Shown here in pieces: positions 5,154 to 5,488 of a DNA stretch of 5,488 bases (positions are counted from its first letter, which is position 1; every line of letters starts with the position of its first letter). The stretch covers positions 1 to 5,488 of the forward strand of contig CAZRAW010000140.1 in the NCBI GenBank assembly GCA_964598065.1, written 5' to 3'. Source of the stretch: Sulfidibacterium sp964598065. Its GTDB lineage: Bacteria; Bacteroidota; Bacteroidia; Bacteroidales; F082. The notes under the pieces are model-generated. The model did no database searches and was not told the origin of the DNA. It saw nothing but the letters and a program-made list of their open reading frames with translations. A program made the translations under genes and the position numbers.

Positions 5154-5200
5154 CCCTGCACAAAGTGCAGGGCTATTGTTATTAAATCCTTTCAGGATTT
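5154..5200 (-). repeat. REP-like composite unit B (inverted copy)
   Basis: Read on the minus strand, the first hairpin pairs AAATCCT with AGGATTT around GAA (5184-5200). An 11-base linker, AATAACAATAG (complement of 5173-5183), follows. The second pairs CCCTGCAC with GTGCAGGG around TTT (5154-5172). Order, loop of the first hairpin, linker and stem lengths match unit A in the opposite orientation, while the arm sequences differ and stay complementary. A degenerate hairpin (CCGT/ACGG, 5203-5216) follows directly. Confidence 0.75.
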
Positions 5201-5260
5201 TTCCGTTTTTATACGGCTTTATTTATATCGGCTGAACAGGTATATAAAAATGAAAATGTC

Positions 5261-5347
5261 CTAATTTATCCCGTGTGATGTATAAATAATTAAATTAGCA
5301 CCTCAAATTAATATTTAGAATCCGTCTTTAAAATAAGCGTAAATTAG
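5261..5347. repeat. Three copies of TAAATTAG upstream of the aldolase gene
   Basis: CTAATTTA at 5261-5268 and TAAATTAG at 5291-5298 form an 8-bp inverted repeat with 22 bases between. A further direct copy is at 5340-5347, 49 bases after the second. They lie 55-141 bases upstream of the aldolase ATG, where regulator sites would be expected. The region is AT-rich, so chance is a real alternative. Confidence 0.3.
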
Positions 5348-5401
5348 TTATTATCTTTCGGAAGATTTTTTAAAACGCAAAAAGGAAGAGAAACTATAAA
5401 C

Positions 5402-5488
5402 ATGGGGTTGGAAGAGATAAGAAAAAAGATAGTGGAAGCCGGCCTCCGATTGGTGAGGGAGGGGCTGGTGGCGCGCAGCTGGGGAAAC
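5402..5488 (+). CDS. Class II aldolase/adducin family protein, N-terminal fragment
   Basis: Only the first 29 codons are in the window; the gene continues past the right edge. The segment EGLVARSWGN matches the N-terminal helix and turn of class II aldolase/adducin proteins (L-fuculose-phosphate aldolase, L-ribulose-5-phosphate 4-epimerase, methylthioribulose-1-phosphate dehydratase and relatives), where the Asn of the WGN motif helps bind the substrate phosphate. The zinc-binding histidines lie beyond the fragment, so the substrate cannot be assigned. The ATG follows an A-rich leader with AAGGAAGAG about 13 bases upstream, rather far for a Shine-Dalgarno. I count 50 G/C in these 87 bases, against 25 of 60 in a sample of udk, with codons such as GGG, CTG and CGC, which hints at different ancestry. 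It is transcribed away from pabB. Confidence 0.75.
   Translation, partial: MGLEEIRKKIVEAGLRLVREGLVARSWGN

Larger units (their letters stand above)
4802..5401. other. 600-bp divergent intergenic region rich in palindromes
   Basis: This gap lies between the divergent starts of pabB (minus) and the aldolase gene (plus). No open frame in it looks real. Besides the pabB promoter region it holds a 46-nt nested hairpin, six compact palindromes and a degenerate seventh (5203-5216, CCGT/ACGG). After about 5217 comes an AT-rich leader towards the aldolase with three copies of TAAATTAG. Because both flanking genes start here, the palindromes are not placed where terminators for annotated genes would be. 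Confidence 0.75.

Noticed and set aside
5117..5172. Intrinsic terminators at the strong hairpins
   Set aside because: No T-run follows the stems on either strand, and both neighbouring genes start from this gap, so there is no transcript to end.
5000..5200. CRISPR array
   Set aside because: The repeats are short, differ in arm sequence, alternate in orientation and lack uniform spacers; there are no cas genes.

Overview
The window looks like a chromosomal segment from a member of the Bacteroidota, probably a Bacteroidales/Marinilabiliales-type organism. The evidence is the short PabB-type synthase next to a class IV aminotransferase, a Bacteroidota-like uridine kinase, a lipoprotein made only of regulator-propeller repeats, A-rich leaders with little Shine-Dalgarno signal, and several TAnnTTTG-type -7 promoter elements. 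The phylum call is inference; no marker gene is present.

Layout, left to right. Positions 1-297 are non-coding: a very AT-rich stretch, an unexplained GC-rich patch, and a 12-bp-stem bidirectional terminator. A small minus-strand membrane/zinc-ribbon protein (298-618) ends on that terminator. Positions 619-1031 are a gap with a few short inverted repeats and at most one doubtful 31-codon ORF. From 1032 to 4801 five genes lie head to tail on the minus strand. In transcription order they are pabB (3824-4801), a pabC-like class IV aminotransferase (3211-3840, overlapping pabB), methylmalonyl-CoA epimerase (2713-3129), uridine kinase (2008-2634), and a seven-blade propeller lipoprotein (1032-2018, overlapping udk by 11 bp). 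Promoter-like elements sit before pabB, mce and udk, so these are probably three transcription units: pabB-pabC, mce, and udk-lipoprotein.

The 600-bp gap at 4802-5401 separates the divergent pabB and a plus-strand class II aldolase/adducin-family gene whose first 29 codons run off the window (5402-5488). The gap holds the most unusual structure here. A 46-nt nested hairpin is followed by six compact palindromes, each with a three-base loop or a short loop. The palindromes are arranged as two inverted copies of a two-hairpin composite unit flanking two single hairpins. Arm sequences differ between units while loops and the AATAATAG-like linker are kept, as expected for REP-like elements selected for hairpin structure.

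Functionally, pabB and pabC make 4-aminobenzoate for folate from chorismate. mce serves the succinate-propionate or methylmalonyl-CoA pathway. udk salvages pyrimidine nucleosides. Nothing in the sequence ties the lipoprotein to udk beyond shared transcription. No clear new multi-gene system is visible; the palindrome cluster is the best candidate for something not explained by ordinary annotation.
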